A stretch of DNA of 64,000 nucleotides. Source: Lithospermum erythrorhizon. Lineage: Eukaryota > Streptophyta > Magnoliopsida > Boraginales > Boraginaceae. The position numbers and the translations under genes were made by a program. The stretch is from the NCBI GenBank assembly GCA_019722365.1, contig JADFUC010001747.1, forward strand, positions 62,001-126,000. The letters run 5' to 3'. Of the stretch, positions 1 through 11,107 are shown piece after piece. Positions within the stretch are counted from its first letter, which is position 1; each line of letters opens with the position of its first letter. The notes under the pieces were generated by a model, which was given only the letters and a program-made list of their open reading frames with translations, searched no databases and was not told where the DNA came from.

Positions 1-174
1 ATTGAGTACACAACCGTTGTTGACAATAGAACGATCCGTCAACCGTCTGACTCTCCAGGTTCTCGTATCAAGAGATTTCAGGAACGCTGTCATTCTTGCC
101 TTCTAGTAGGCATAGTTAGTCCCGTCAAGAACAGGTGGTCGAGTCGTTGACCCTCCTTCTCTGAAACCCTCCAT
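1..174 (-). pseudogene. Ty1/copia gag, N-terminal fragment with an internal stop
   Basis: On the minus strand an ATG at 174 opens a frame that runs off the window's left edge (58 codons visible). From residue 13 it reads PPVLDGTNYAY, then a stop, then KARMTAFLKSLDTRTW. This matches the start of Gag in copia elements of the SIRE/Maximus kind, where a conserved tryptophan follows GTNYAY. Here codon 24 (bases 103-105) is TAG instead of TGG, so Gag would end early. The tRNA primer site and LTR lie just upstream, at 219-230 and from 233 onward. The rest of the element lies outside the window. Gag would form the cytoplasmic retrotransposon particle; this copy is dead at codon 24 unless the base is a sequencing error. 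Confidence 0.8.
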
Positions 175-218
175 ATATATAAGATTACACTGATCTCACT
201 CTTAACAATAGAGTGCCT

Positions 219-230
219 GCTCTGATACCA
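219..230 (-). other. Copia primer binding site (initiator tRNA-Met)
   Basis: Minus-strand TGGTATCAGAGC is the standard complement to the 3' end of plant initiator tRNA-Met used to prime copia reverse transcription. It lies two bases from the presumed LTR end (TTTCA) and 45 bases before the gag ATG, fixing the element's orientation as minus. Confidence 0.85.
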
Positions 231-232
231 AT

Positions 233-860
233 TGAAATTGTGTAACCTCCCCGCAAAACAATGTGACAGACCAACTGTCAATGACTCAACGACCAACAAA
301 AAGCGTATAGAGGTAAACAACATAAAAATAAAAACACGGTTTGGTAACCAGGTTCGAGTGCTAAAAGCGACACCTCGTGCAGGAGGCAGATTGCCCAATG
401 AAGGATTCCAATATGATCAAGAATTACAAACAGGGTCTTACTCGAATGCTCCCCATTCTCTTCGCCCTATTCTACTCCAATCAGAATGTATAAGCTCAGG
501 CTCCCCCTGACTATAACACCCCTATCCTTCACTATACACTACTATCCCTAGTAAGTGTAAACTACAATAATCTTCGTAAGAATAAAACTGTTGTAACCAG
601 GTGTCACAGACAGTTGTACAATAACTAATGGAGTTTATAGTAACACTCCGTACATTCAGCCTACACACTAAATCCTCACACAAAGCTCTATGCTTCAATA
701 CAATAAGCAGAATACACTCTTGTTTTTCACCCTCTTCGTCTGCAAATGAAGCCATAATATAGTGTAGGCACATGCAACGTTTATAGCAAATATTTTCTAT
801 AAAAGCGAAAACTTCCATCTTGAGCATACTAAATGAATCCTTTCCTTTTTGCACTTAATA
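233..860 (-). repeat. Copia 5' LTR (minus strand; far boundary uncertain)
   Basis: The LTR of the element above begins, in plus coordinates, at 233 (its 3' end on the minus strand, ending in CA) and extends rightwards. Its upstream edge cannot be fixed because the second LTR is outside the window; 860 is a minimum, and LTRs of this lineage often exceed 1 kb. On the minus strand a TATAAA near 785 could be the promoter TATA box. No host gene is visible here. Confidence 0.6.
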
Positions 861-1927
861 AATGTTTTAGTCCAATATACTTTATTTATTTTAGGCGATG
901 TATCTTACATTACTTTATTTACAAGTCAATGTCTATAAGCTTCACCAAATCGTATCTACTAGGATCCTTGAGATCCCTCTTCCAAATATGAAAACATAAT
1001 CTCGCGTGAAAGATCTGTCGGCTCTTGAATAGTTACTAACATCAAGAGACGGTTGGTCGTGACAAAGCGAAACATGACCAGCAACTATAATGCACTATTG
1101 TCAAATCTCGAAAACTCCTCGGACTTGAATATTGGTGTGAGTTGCTTATCATTGATTGGATCATCAGTGAAAACTTCTGAAATCCGTTCTACGATAAATG
1201 CATAGAAATCATTAGAAAATATAATAAAGCAATTGTACTCAGAAGTTTAATTTGAAGCTTTCTTACTCTATAGTTACAGTTTTGGGTTCATCTACACCAA
1301 GTAAGTCCGGGTTGTCTGAGATGAGTTCTTGTGTTTCAGTATTTTTGCTCTCCATTTCTTCAGCAAGCCGCATAGTCTAAGGGATATCTGTAATTGTTTC
1401 AGTGTTCGTGTCATGCATGACAACATAATCTCCATCATTCAACCTAAAGATTGATGATTGGTTTAATTTAGAATTACATCTTAAAGTAATGCCATTAATC
1501 AATATTATATATTAAAACGTACTCTAAAATGCCGAAACTGCCCAACCTACAAGCTGTGTTCACCGCGGCATCAATTTCTTTGTAGTCAACATCATCATGA
1601 AGCCTGAAACCATTACTCAAACAGTTTTAGTTTTTGATGATATAAAAAAGTGTAGTTTTCTAATCATTAATAATACTCAATGGTTTAGTATTTAACATAG
1701 TTTAAACCATTAAAACAATTACAGTTATTACTTTGTAGCAATGGTATGTCAACTCAAAAACTCACGAGAACTTCAGATTGCTTCTACGTAGGTGAGGATT
1801 GTTATCATTTCTGGATAGATCCGCGATAGGTTACGAGAAACAGTGCGTATTACCCAATACGCCAAGGATGTGCGGGTATCTTAAAGATGGCTTTTTGTGT
1901 TGGCGAGATGCTTCCGTGGAAACACAT
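861..1927. other. No host gene; possible last exon of the decayed minus-strand gene
   Basis: Part may still be copia LTR. On the minus strand at about 1,380-1,272 a short open stretch reads MRLAEEMESKNTETQELISD and runs to a stop. Its acidic, low-complexity character resembles the minus-strand frames at 2,826-3,001, so it may be a 3' exon of the same transposon gene. Short inverted motifs of the AAACCATTA/TAATGGTTT kind appear at 1,620-1,740, as in the array at 3.6-4.05 kb. Nothing else is recognised. Confidence 0.3.
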
Positions 1928-2640
1928 AATCATGATCATAAAACCATTAAAAGGGAAGTCATTTTTTAGATTAACCAGTAAAAGCCCTTTCTTTTGAATT
2001 ATATCTTAATATTACAGTGCTACTCTTTACTACGTATTTGCGGGTTTAGCCGACACGAAATTGCGGATACAACAATATCATTTCCTGCGTGAGTGTCCGT
2101 TCTTTATCTTGGCTTCCGTCGTCATTCTTAACTTTCTGATTTGCTTCGCGTAGACACAGCAATAAATAAATCATAAAACCATTAAAAGGAAGTCATTGTT
2201 GAGATCAACTAGTAAAGTCCTTTCATATAGTCTATATCTTAATATTAGAGGTGCTTTACTCGTTTGTATTTTGCGAGTTTGTCGTCTCAAGCGTGGATAC
2301 ATGTCACATTCAGTGTGAGTGCTCATTTCTTATGCCCGCTTCCATCATCATTGACATCATCCTCATTCTTCTTTGTACAATTTGCTTCATCAAACCTGTA
2401 ATCATCATCATAAAACCATTAAAAGGAAGTCATTGTTGAGATCAACTAGTAAAAGTCCTTTCATATGAATTATATCTTAATATTAGAGATGCTACTTTCT
2501 GCGACATTTTCTGGGTTGTAGTCTCAAGCTGCCAGTAGATCAATATCATTTCCTGCTTGAGTGTCCGCTCTTTATCTTCGCTTCCATCATCATTGACATC
2601 ATCATCATTCTTCTTTCTATAATTTATACATACTAATTAT
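1928..2640 (-). repeat. Three tandem copies of a 236-bp unit, possibly duplicated exons
   Basis: The motif CATAAAACCATTAAAAGG recurs at 1937, 2172 and 2409 (periods 235 and 237), and similarity continues through each unit. Read on the minus strand, every unit carries a short acidic open stretch: NDDGSQDKERTLTQE in unit 1, DDVNDDGS in unit 2, DDVNDDGSEDKERTLKQE in unit 3. This suggests that a small acidic exon plus intron was amplified inside the decayed minus-strand gene whose better part lies at 4.0-4.6 kb. Exon status is inference. Confidence 0.75.
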
Positions 2641-2825
2641 TAATATAGTACTAAAAACTGAAATCAAATATGAATTTTAGTGATTCTTACTTTAGTTCGA
2701 TTAGGGCTTAAATACATGCCAAATAAATCCGATTTTTTGAGAGATTATCTTTTGCATTGAAGTTGGCGTGATGGTTCACATGTTTCCCCTCTTAATTTCT
2801 TTTAGCGAAACCTTGTGAATCACCA

Positions 2826-3001
2826 GGGAATGCCCAAAATCAATTCTTGGTTCAACTCATTATTATTTTCACTCTCACAATCTTCAACAAGTCCTTCACC
2901 ATTTGTATTTACACCTTCACCATTTATATTTCCATGCTCAGATTTTGACATATGTGGAACATCATCATTGTTTTTCTCTTGAATCTCATCCTCCCTATGG
3001 C
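2826..3001 (-). pseudogene. Acidic open stretch, probable exon relic of the transposon-type gene
   Basis: The minus strand is open for about 58 codons ending in a stop at 2826, rich in Glu, Asp and Asn (for example EDCESENNNELNQELILG near the end). It contains a small direct repeat (NGEGVNTNGEG). There is no recognisable domain. It lies between the 236-bp repeats and the better preserved frames at 4.0-4.6 kb on the same strand, which is why it is read as part of the same decayed gene. Confidence 0.3.
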
Positions 3002-3595
3002 CAGCTTGGACTTAATTTGGTTACTCTCGCGCCGCCCATTTGTATTTCTATCCTAAGATTCTGAAATATGTGGAACATCATCATTGTTTTTCTTTTGAAT
3101 CTTACCATCTACAACTCTATTTGGACTTTGGGCTAGTTGTCTACTTGATCCTTGAGCATTATCTTGAGCTTAGGCTTGAGTTGGTTGTCTTCAACGTAAT
3201 CTTCTTTACAACGTGTTCAAGCACGTAGTGTAGGTTTCGATTTGTTGTCTGCAATAACTAGCATTTTTCGGTGCCTGCAATTAGGTTATATAAATATATT
3301 ATTAGAACTTAGAAATCTGATAGTGCATAAAGGGTACTTAATCATTAGTTTTCGCATGTCGATGGACAAATATACGACATCGAGCAGCGGAAATTGTTGG
3401 ATACTCATGCGCTTTCGTCGATTTTGTTATTCCCACCATCGATCCATTCTCGAAGTCACTTAGATTCATGGATTTTTGCTAGCAACTGATTGGCACCGTC
3501 GCGTCCGATCACGAAGTGATGGCTCTTGTATTTCAGGTCAAAAATGTGCTTTCGCCCGTTTCTCCATGTAATTAATCTGCAAAGATGAGAGCATT
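3002..3595. other. No gene recognised
   Basis: Mixed-composition DNA with only short open stretches and no domain similarity on either strand. It may be intron or degraded coding sequence of the minus-strand gene. Confidence 0.4.
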
Positions 3596-4050
3596 TTAAT
3601 CGTTTAAGATTAAAACCATTGATATTGAGTAATGGTTTAACCATTTAGAATAATGAAACCATTCAGAAGTCTTTAATGGTTTAAACAACAAGATGATTAA
3701 ACCGTTAAACTTGAAACATGCTTATAATTATGAATGATTTAGTCTATCTTATAAGCTAAACCATTAATATTTAGTAATGGTTTTAAGTAAACATTAGAAG
3801 CATATTTTAATGATTCTGATATCTTATAAGATTGAAACCATTGATACATATTAATGGTTTAACCATTTAGAACAATGAAACCATTCAGAAGTCTTTAATG
3901 GTTTAAACAACCTAAAATGCTTAAACCATTAACCTCGAAACCATATTATAATTATGACTGGTTTAGTCTATCTTATGATATAAACCATTACTATTTAATA
4001 ATGGTTTAAGTAAGCATTTAGAAGCAGATTTTTAATGAAATATAGTACTA
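3596..4050. repeat. Two tandem copies of a 232-bp unit rich in palindromic AAACCATTA motifs
   Basis: ATTCAGAAGTCTTTAATGG occurs at 3661 and again at 3893, and the flanking sequence repeats with it. Each unit contains several short inverted pairs of AAACCATT and AATGGTTT, so single strands could fold into hairpins. The same short motif is found at 1,620-1,740 and in the 236-bp repeat units. It has no resemblance to a coding region. Confidence 0.7.
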
Positions 4051-4585
4051 ACCATTAGAAAATGGAAGTCAACTGTGGGATTTACGACTCTTGAGCTTGG
4101 TATCCCTTCTTTGATGTGCTCAAGAATATGCGAGCACCAATTGTATGATGCGACACCAGATGGATCTTCAAGTATGTGCGCATATTGGAGGCATAGCAAA
4201 CTGCTATTAGTTGGACACAAGACGTTGTGAATGACTAACAGTATTGCAGCTTTCACCCAGACTTTAGGATCCTCCATTGATTTGACTTTCTCTTCCAACT
4301 CTATCACATTAACAAATGGTGAACAATTCTCTGCAAGATTCAACTCTGCCCTTAATTTTTTTATTGACAAATCTGAACAAAGCTTCAAATTGTCTCGCTT
4401 CCACTGGCGGCTAAATGCATACGATCACGCATATCCTCTTCTACCAATTTGAGGACTTTTGTTTTGCTTAATCGAATCCATAGATTGTCTTTCTCAAAGA
4501 TTTTAGTGACCCAATCGATGAAAAATGTATGTATTCTTGTCCATTTGCAAATATGCATGATTCCTCCAAAACCACAGTTATTCAA
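4032..4585 (-). pseudogene. Transposon-type protein fragment (Ulp1 / plant-mobile-domain associated family)
   Basis: Two minus-strand frames, 4585-4385 and 4388-4032, join after a probable 1-base shift near 4388. The first has NCGFGGIMHICKWTRIHTFF; the second has LLVIHNVLCPTNSS, a short gap, then YAHILEDPSGVASYNWCSHI. The pattern of a 'GFGG' start, a 'hhhhxxhLCPT' helix and 'hhEDxxxxxxYNW' is that of the N-terminal part of plant proteins linked to Ulp1-like proteases or plant-mobile-domain proteins, commonly carried by Mutator-like and other transposons. No Ulp1 catalytic triad was found in the window. It is degenerate and overlaps the end of a tandem array. Family assignment is from pattern memory and moderate in certainty. 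Confidence 0.5.
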
Positions 4586-4859
4586 ATTATTGATTATTTC
4601 ACTTTGTCTTGTTTTCTTCTTTATTGATTCTACTAGCTCGCAAACTTTAGGAGCCTAAATCTTTTATGCAGTCAGAATCTTTTGAAGCCGGTTGTTCTTT
4701 ATCATTGCACATAATCGGGCTATCGGGGCGCCACGCCGTCTATTCTTTTTGCTTCTTTTTTTGTGACTAGCAGTTTTCGAACCACTTCCGATTGCGGTAT
4801 CCACCTTATCAGCTTTTCTTATTTCTTAGTATTGTCCATCATATGGCTGTCATATTTTT

Positions 4860-5654
4860 AATTTCATAAAACCTATATAACATGTCACATAGAAATTGAA
4901 ACAACGTCAGTTATCTGTATACATAAATAAAGCATATTCTGATAAATACACACTTAAAACTTATAAACAATAAATTTCAAATAATGCTGCATGCATTAGC
5001 AACAAACTACAAACCTATATAACTTGAGTGCTTTGAGAATTAAAAACAACATCGCATTATCACATATACCATAAATAAAAAGAATATCACAATCATTCTC
5101 AACTTAAAACTTATGAACAACGAATTTCTAATAATTACTGCTATTGGTTAACAAGCGCAAATCTATATAATGAGTCACCGCAAAGAAATTGACAACGTCG
5201 CATTATCTCATGCTCCATAAATAAAGCATATAAAATCATACCGACTTAAAACTTATGAAACCGATGATTTAAAATAATGTTACTTTATTCTTGGCATAAG
5301 CGCGACCTATAACGAGTCGCCTGAAAAGAGACTAAAAGCAACGTCCCATTATCACATATACATAAATAAAGAATATACTTAATCATCTCGACTTAAAACT
5401 TATAGACAATGAACTTCAATATAATGCTACTTAATAAACTGACACATATAACATATCCACGCGAAATTGAAACAATAACGTTATTTCATACCATAAATAA
5501 ACATATCGATAATCTCAACTTAAAACTTATAGACAATGAATTTCAAATAATGCTACGCTATTGCTTAACAATTTATGACTATAACGGGTCACACACAAAG
5601 AAATTGAAACAACATCGCATTATCTCATATACCATAGATAAAAGCGTATTAAAG
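4860..5654. repeat. About six imperfect tandem copies of a 127-150-bp AT-rich unit
   Basis: ACTTAAAACTTAT recurs at about 4952, 5102, 5244, 5391 and 5518. Each is followed by a variant of AATTTCAAATAATGCTA and later ATAAATAAAGCATAT. The array stops exactly where the Tat element's LTR begins (5655), so the element seems to have landed in it. The array does not obviously resume beyond the far LTR at 18716. A frame at 5409-5717 lies within the repeats and is not a gene. Confidence 0.75.
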
Positions 5655-7018
5655 TGTCAATTAAAATTAGGGCTGAAAATTCTAATTTTATTAAATAAAA
5701 ATAGGCTATTTGGCTAAGGAGAAAATTAAAGCTTCGAGGCTTAAAAGTGGCATCTCCTAGAAAAGGGCTTAAAATAAAGACTCAAGAGAGTGGGGCTAAT
5801 ATGAAAATATATTTGACCTAAAAAGGAACAGGAGTATGCGACTATGTTAATAGGTGCCCCGTATGCTTGGGTAGGGACAAAGTAATTCCATAAATTCAGC
5901 AGTTCGAGATCTTTCCAATTCATGATTTAAAAATCAAAAATACGGGTAATTGTGGATGTTGACCCAATCGAGAAAGAGAGTCACAGCTATACCCCCCACA
6001 ACCAAAATATCCACGATCAAACACAATAAAAAATACAAAAATTTTTTTTGAGAGAATTTAGCATAAAAGAACTTCTGCATGTATTTCTTCACGAGAGAAA
6101 ACCTCCAGATTATTGATTTCTCGGTGAAAAACACCGTAGAACCACAGAACAGAAATCTTCAGCACAATTAGAAACTGAGTGAAGAACACAAAATCTTTAG
6201 CTAGGACCAAATGAGCTAATATTAAGATCAAAGTTGAATTCTTTGCTAAGTCTGATGAGCTAAGATAACATCAAAATTATCTTGAATTAATCATTCAAAT
6301 CTCATAAATTGAATCATTTCTGAGGATTAAGCTTCAAAGAGGCCATGTAGTAAAATCACAAACGATCTAAGTGCAGCTATCCCACATCTGCAATAAAGAA
6401 ACAAGGAGTAAGTTGCTAAAATCTCTTGGCGGTAAACAAACTTATATCAGCATAGGATAGTACTTGAAGCTCGGGAGTACTCTTTAAGCACACGAACTCG
6501 ATCTAGTTATACGAGATCGGCGACTAAATTACTCCCAGCTGGGCAGCAGTAAGTAAGGCCAGTATGGGAGCCAAAATCAGTCCCGAGGCGACCATATGGT
6601 ATTGCTGAGCTGCAACAGGACAAATATCAGTCAAAGGCCGAGTCGAAGACTAGTCCTTTACATCGATTTGAGATCACGTTGATCGGACTCTTATCCGGTC
6701 TGCATCCAAATTGAGCCACAAATTCAAATCCAGTTTAGAATCACATAGCGGTCTAAGTCTGAAATCCAAAAAGCCGGCTGGGATCGCATGCTGATCAAGC
6801 ACAAATCAGCCACAAACCAGGTTGCCCCGAATCAAAGACCTCAATTAAGACCATCCAAATCCAAGTCGGCGTCTCAGCGTTGGCAATCCGTTTAGAGAGC
6901 AATAGGCGATAGTCGGGACCTCATTGTTTGATAAATCTTCTTTGTACCTTGATAGTTTGAGGATTTTTATTATTGGAGATCATACATTATAAATAATAAA
7001 ATCTTTCTAGTAGTTACA
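5655..7018 (+). repeat. 5' LTR of the Tat-like element (1,364 bp)
   Basis: Starts TGTCAATTAAAA and ends TAGTAGTTACA by comparison with the 3' LTR. It carries about 650 bp (roughly 5983-6640) that the 3' LTR lacks, so the two LTRs differ by a large insertion or deletion as well as many substitutions. The conserved end contains TTTGATAAATCTTCTTTGTA and TTATAAATAATA-type AT-rich motifs. Minus-strand frames here are chance. Confidence 0.8.
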
Positions 7019-7739
7019 AATCTTAGCGCGTCGAGGTGGGACTATCTACACTCTTTGTCATTCTGAGTCAAAGAGATCTTCCAAACAAAAGCAATTGTTG
7101 AGTCTCTAACTCAAACATATTTCCGGAAGCCTTAGAAGTACACGAGGTAACTCTGAGGCTGTCCCCAGGCCTAAGATTGCCTAAGATGTTTTGTCCACTG
7201 GAGTGTATCTGAGCCAGACCAGGCACAGGAGCCTCTGGGAGTATTCATCACGGACGGTTCAGCGCCCCTTCCACCACGAGAGGAGTCTTTATTTGACTCA
7301 TTAGCTTCATGTGCTGTGATTATAATAGGAGTTCTGACCCTGGAACAACTAAATGGCTTCTCTGCAAAGTGATCGAGGGACTCATTCATAGTCTGATACC
7401 GGGGCGACTCACTATCCAGCTTAGTTGGGCAGAAAGTCCAATCTGAGCACGAACACGAACATCAGAAGGCTATCTAAGGGAATTGAGCCATACGAGGCGC
7501 CTGCTCCTCACAACCAGCAACAAAGATGCTTCAGAAACTTCTCCACCGCGGCAAGACTCGAGCATGCCTCGGGCGGCAACCAAAACTCTGTGCCCGGGTT
7601 GTCTGGTGACGGAGAAATCGCCTTGGCATAGCCAAGGGAGTTAATGGCGAGCGTCCAGATAATCGGGGCGAGGTCGCTCTTTCATACTCCTATATCGAAG
7701 CCTACACTTCCATAGATTAGTTGAGGAATGCCTTATGGC
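7019..7739 (+). other. Leader of the Tat-like element
   Basis: Untranslated leader and degraded start of gag. A tRNA primer site should begin near 7020, but I could not match AATCTTAGCGCGTCGAGG to a known tRNA end with confidence. A 68-codon plus-strand frame at 7425-7631 may be the decayed N-terminus of Gag. Confidence 0.5.
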
Positions 7740-8700
7740 TATCGGCCGCTAAATTCCAACGGTTTGATGGAGTAGGGAACTGAAGCTGACACATAGCTCA
7801 ATTTGTTGAGACATGTAATATGACCCCAGTACAAGCGAGGATCGCGTGGTCGAACATTTCGTTCAATCATTTCCAGAAAGGAAATGTATTTGAGTGGTAT
7901 CTTGAGGCTAGAACCGACCCTTTGTCAATAGTTGACACAGTTGGAATGTAATTCTAACTATGCTGCTTTAGGCAGGTTAGCGTAATTAGAACTAACAGCT
8001 AAGAAGTGTAAAGATGAGCCGGTGGCAGGCTTAATAAACCCGGTGCGAGGAGTTTGTGCCTTAAGATAAAATTTGTCAAAAACATCATTCTCGGCATGTG
8101 CATCTGAGGCACTGGGACACATGTATTCACCATAAGGTATATTGCCTAGAACCTTCGGCCATTATCAGCAGTACCATGATATGGAACTAACCGTAGAAGC
8201 ACAAATAAGGAAAAAGGATCGGCGCGGAAGCGGCACCTTCCGGAGCTTAATAGAGGTCAAAATACCAGAGACACCTCAGGAATGGAGAAAGAAGAATCAC
8301 AAGTGACTTCAAAGTCAACCAAGTTAACTTCCAAAGCCCAAGATAATAGAGGAAGTGTGATACAGGTGAGAAGAAATATCTCAGTACAAAGAAATACATG
8401 CCAAAGAATACCCATTCTTTGACTCTACGACATTCAGGGAAATTTTGAAGAGTTGCTAAAAGGCCAAGCTCATAAGAGTGCACGAACTTCAAGCCGCCCG
8501 AGAGGGAAGAAAAAAGGAAGCCCACGAGAAAAGTTACTGATGCTGCTTAGTCTTTGGGTCAATCTAAGAGAAGTGCTTCATATTGAGAAGGTGATAGACA
8601 TAGCCCCGAGGCGGATCTTCTTTGGAAGAAGACAAAGTCTCGGCTAACCACGCCGCTCTTTGTAAGGTAATCCAACCTCTTTGAAGTCGAGTGCCGAAAG
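7740..8700 (+). pseudogene. Retrotransposon Gag relic (Tat-like element)
   Basis: In the plus frame from 7748 the stretches KFQRFDGVGN, HIAQFVETCN and KGNVFEWYLE follow one another with interspersed stops. These match the capsid core of plant Ty3/gypsy Gag (pattern KFxxFDGxGxPxxHIxxFxExC followed by GxAxxWY). Downstream to about 8.7 kb the frame is unreadable and no zinc knuckle was found. Gag would assemble the virus-like particle; here it is nonfunctional. The long minus-strand frame at 8742-9344 is antisense to this coding area and is not considered real. Confidence 0.6.
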
Positions 8701-9039
8701 ACTTACAGGTAAGTAATTTAGAGCCGAGGAGCGTGGGCGAATTATTCAAGTATTTCAGACCACAGTCGTGCCGTCATGTGCAGAGATCCAAATAACACTT
8801 TCGGACATGGCGGAAGACCAAGAAGACTTATCGAAGGCGATCTGTTAATCCATTTATGTGCGGGTATATATGCGAAAGGAAGATCGGCGAGATGTTGGTA
8901 GATGGAGATTGACCGTGGGCTTATCACTGCAGTTGAGCAGCTAAAACTGCAGAGTATCTCAGCGGACGGTACATGAGTCGTATATTCATCACTTGGGTTC
9001 AATCGAAATGGCCAAGAGCTAAGGGAGTATTTTACACTT

Positions 9040-9600
9040 AAAATGGTAGAGTTGGAAGCTACGTCGTGGTTCCATGTCGATGCACGAGTCGCATGCGATG
9101 TGCTCTTGGGAAAGACCGTGGATCCATGGAAGTAATGCGGTTCCCTCGACCCTACATCGATATCGAGTACTATAAAAGTGACACGGTAAATGATTGAGGC
9201 TAATTTCTGTCCAGAAAAATCATTTGGAGGCCGCCCGGAAGTACTATCGGAAAGAAAGAAAATAACCGACTTTCGATACTTGACCTTAGAAATGCCAGTT
9301 GAATCTTGATCCCTTCCTAGAAAGAATGATGATGAACTCCGCAATGACTTGCATTAGAGGGGCTCACTCTACCATGAAACCCAATGGAAAAATGGCTTGA
9401 CACCATTAAAAGGGTTCGTGCTACCAGCAGATGGACCAAAGGTTGAGCATGGAACCATGGGGCCAAAGGCTTATGACCTCCTGGTCAAGGTCGGATATGA
9501 CCCTAAAGAAGGAAAAACCTTAGGAAAATTATCACCAGAGGTTTCCAGTAACAAAGGGCGCAGCCTAAATAAAATATAGGAAGTGCCACAGTGGAGAAGA
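9040..9600 (+). pseudogene. Protease end and G-patch-like linker of the Tat-like polyprotein
   Basis: At 9057-9135 the plus strand reads FHVDARVACDVLLGKTVDPW, the counterpart of the conserved '(Y/F)HVIDxxxxYxxLLGRPW' segment at the C-terminal end of plant Ty3/gypsy aspartic proteases. A frameshift follows, then PSTLHRY in another frame. From 9397 an open stretch contains KAYDLLVKVGYDPKEG, the glycine-rich linker typical of Tat-lineage elements between protease and RT. The catalytic DTG/DSG of the protease was not found upstream, so it is lost or beyond recognition. Confidence 0.6.
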
Positions 9601-9673
9601 AGCCATAAAAAAGGGGTCTCGGTTAAATCAATGACACTCGGCAATTTCCCTACGGATCGAATAAAGGATAACG

Positions 9674-11107
9674 ATGGCTGCCTGCCATGAGACCAAAAAA
9701 AATACCCCAAGCCAACATCTAATGCCATCTCCACGGAGGCAGAGGGAAACAACCCGACGGCGTCCCGATAAGAAAGGAGACAAGCCTCAAAAACCTAAGG
9801 ACCTTGGCAACAAAACTAGTGATGTAAAGCTTCCTTCTAAAAAGGCCTGGAGACCTAAAGGCCAAGGAGATGGGACAAATATGACACTCCACATAACAGT
9901 TGAGAAGGAAGAAGCACAGCCGGAGGATGCCATTGATGCACCTCCAGGGTTAGAGGAACATGTCAAGGCCACAGTGGATGAGTTAAAGGAAATTAATCTC
10001 GATACCACAGAGGACCCGCGTCCAACATACGTCAGCGCCCTCTTGACTCCAGAAGAGGAGGCTGAGTACGTGTCCCTACTCACAGAATTCAGAGATGTCT
10101 TTGCTTGGACATACTCCGAAATGTTGGGACTAAATCCTAAAGTAGTCGTGCATCACTTAGTTGTCAAGAAGGGTTCACGACCCGACAAACAAGGACAACG
10201 ATGATTCCGCCCTGAGTTAGTTCCCTCGATAGAAGTAGAGGTCAACAGGCTTATCGACGCTGGCTTCATAAGGGAAGTAGTGTATCCTACGTGGTTGTCC
10301 AATATAGTGCCAGTGCAAAAAAAGAATGGGCAAATAAGGGTGCGCGTAGATTTTAGAGATCTGAATTACGATAGCCCAAAGGATGATTTTCCACTACCCA
10401 TGCCTGAGTTGATTATAGATGCCACTACATGCACGAGGCATTAACCTTCATGGATGGGTCTTCAGGATACAATCAAATCCGTATGGATCCAACAGACGAA
10501 GAGCTCACAGCCTTCCGTACCACAAAAGGAATATTGATATAAAGTTATGCTCTTTGGACTAAAGAATGTCGGTGCTACATATCAAAGAGCCATGCAAAAG
10601 ATATTCGATGACATGCTCCACAAAAACATCGAGTGTTACGTAGATGATCTGGTGGTAAAATCCGTCAAGAGGAAAGACCACCCTAAAGACCTACGTGTGG
10701 TGTTTGAACGGCTCAGGCGATACCAGCTAAAAATGAACCCACTAAAATGCGCCTTCGGAGTCACCTCTAGGAAATTCCTGGGTTTTGTCGTTCGAAGACA
10801 TGGAATCGAGATCGAACAGGCCAAAATCGACGCCATCATGGCGCTGGCCGAACCTCGCAACATCCATGAGCTTAAAAGCCTACAAGGCAAATTGGCATAT
10901 TTGCGGAGGTTCATATCAAACCTCGCAGGGAAGTGTCAACCCTTCAGCAAGTTAATGAATAAGGGAACACCAACATGTTCCGCAGCCTTTGAGGATATCA
11001 AGTCATACTTGATGAGCCCGCATGTACTAGCAGCACCCATACAAGGGAGGCCACTCATATTGTATATAGCGGCACAGGAACAGTTGGTCGGAGCATTCTT
11101 AGCATAG
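9674..11107 (+). pseudogene. Reverse transcriptase of the Tat-like element
   Basis: The segment 9674-10204 is the pre-RT region (RPTYVSALLTPEEEAEYVSL, then FRDVFAWTYSEMLGLNP). After a stop comes VNRLIDAGFIREVVYPTWLS, then VDFRDLN, then after frame changes GYNQIRM. From 10547 a clean 186-codon frame holds LFGLKNVGATYQRAMQ, the active-site box YVDDLVVKS (about 10636) and the downstream KFLGFVVRRHGIEIEQAKI and ELKSLQGKLAYLRRFI. The two aspartates of the catalytic YVDD box are intact, but stops at about 10204 and 10440-10545 break the polyprotein. It would copy element RNA into DNA in the cytoplasmic particle. Confidence 0.9.

Noticed and set aside
522..854. 110-codon minus-strand frame
   Set aside because: Lies in the copia LTR, which is noncoding; no protein family recognised.
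8742..9344. 200-codon minus-strand frame opposite the Tat element's gag/protease region
   Set aside because: It lies antisense to a region with readable protease motifs on the plus strand, has no family resemblance, and its composition follows the opposite strand.
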